A stretch of DNA of 64,000 nt. Origin: Siphonodentalium dalli. Taxonomy: Eukaryota; Mollusca; Scaphopoda; Gadilida; Siphonodentaliidae. The translations under genes and the position numbers were made by a program. Every line of letters starts with the position of its first letter. Within the stretch, counting starts at the first letter, position 1. The notes beneath the pieces were generated by a model, which had not been told where the DNA came from, did not search any database, and saw nothing but the letters and a program-made list of their open reading frames with translations. The stretch is taken from positions 10,432,036-10,496,035 of the forward strand of contig CP136069.1 in the NCBI GenBank assembly GCA_032622095.1, read 5' to 3'. Positions 63,433 through 64,000 of the stretch are shown piece by piece.

Positions 63433-63832
63433 TTAACCCTTTACCCAACAAAACGGCCAAAAACGCCCAAATAAAGCTTCAACAGCCTAAAATATCTTCG
63501 GTCTGTCTCAATAACACCATACAAATGTGGATATCATTGGAACCGGTTTATTGACCACATTGTGATGGTTACAGTTATGCCCTGTGCCAATGCATTCTCT
63601 TATATATGCGAGTCGACCATAGGTCGCCTCGCATATATAAGAGAATGCATTGGCTTAACACATTAAAAATTATAAAATTGTTAAAGAATGTAAGAAAAAA
63701 TGGTAAAAAGTGTTAAAAAAAGATTTTTTTTAGGCCAATGCATTCTCTTATATATGCGAGGCGACCTATGGTCGACTCGCATATATAAGAGAATGCATTG
63801 GCACAGGGCAGTTCTGTTGGGTAAAGGGTTAA
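63433..63832 (+). mobile_element. Palindromic TTAA MITE, copy K, complete
   Basis: TTAA at 63433-63436 and 63829-63832, same size as J. The left arm reads CAAAACGGCCAAAAACGCCC, the subtype of B, whereas J has CAAACCGGCCAAAACCGGCC. Confidence 0.95.
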
Positions 63833-64000
63833 TATCAGTTCACAGTTCACCACTATCAGTGAGAGGGAACATCAAGTTACCGATAGTACATTCTGTGAAT
63901 GTTAATGTGTGGGTATTTATGGAACCGGAAATAAGGAAATCCATGTCGTTTGGGGAATCCGCGCAAATGCACAAATTTGATAAATAAAAAAACTTTGTTT
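63833..64000. other. No recognisable feature
   Basis: Unique-looking end of the window. Confidence 0.4.

Overview
The window is non-bacterial, repeat-saturated animal DNA. It holds spliced exons of one conserved metazoan gene, fragments of four transposon classes, dense palindromic MITEs, and tandem arrays covering very roughly a quarter of the 64 kb. Arrays, (GGACGGAC)n-tailed repeats, a Polinton polymerase and a Ty3/Gypsy element together suggest a bilaterian invertebrate, probably a mollusc or other lophotrochozoan; that taxonomic call is inference.

The only cellular gene I can support is a RAPGEF1 (C3G) orthologue on the minus strand. Seven exons (58469-58385, 56716-56622, 53021-52949, 50438-50337, 47349-47252, 44767-44636, 40894-40762) have GT..AG borders and join in one open frame of about 239 codons. 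They encode most of the catalytic RasGEF (CDC25) domain and the C-terminus. The 5' part of the gene lies beyond the right edge. The introns are filled with MITEs and minisatellites.

Layout. 1-1.5 kb: internally deleted Ty3/Gypsy element (minus strand). 2.8-4.6 kb: broken Polinton/Maverick PolB fragment (minus). 6.7-11.3 kb: two copies of one dispersed repeat, the first carrying a TTAA-flanked MITE and the second a Helitron-like element, so that each copy gives the near-empty site of the other's insertion. 13.05-15.23 kb: palindromic TTAA MITE split by a 5'-truncated L1/Tx1-type LINE with a 14-bp target-site duplication. 15.5-27.4 kb: tandem arrays (units 48, 4, about 47, 38 and 34 bp). 28-39.7 kb: MITEs and a 33-bp array. 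39.9-59.3 kb: RAPGEF1. 59.5-62.7 kb: 1,352-bp tandem duplication built on a 451-bp MITE. 62.9-63.8 kb: two nearly identical TTAA MITEs.

The most unusual pattern is that four arrays in RAPGEF1 are tandem copies of the gene's own exon borders. They multiply the splice acceptor of the 58.4-kb and 53.0-kb exons, the splice donor of the 44.6-kb exon (about 41 copies) and the coding end of the last exon. The normal exons remain intact beside dozens of near-identical decoy splice sites.

The long ORFs inside the arrays (15.5-16.6, 17.3-18.6, 25.8-27.4, 31.7-33.3 kb) are artefacts of stop-free tandem repeats and are not called as genes.
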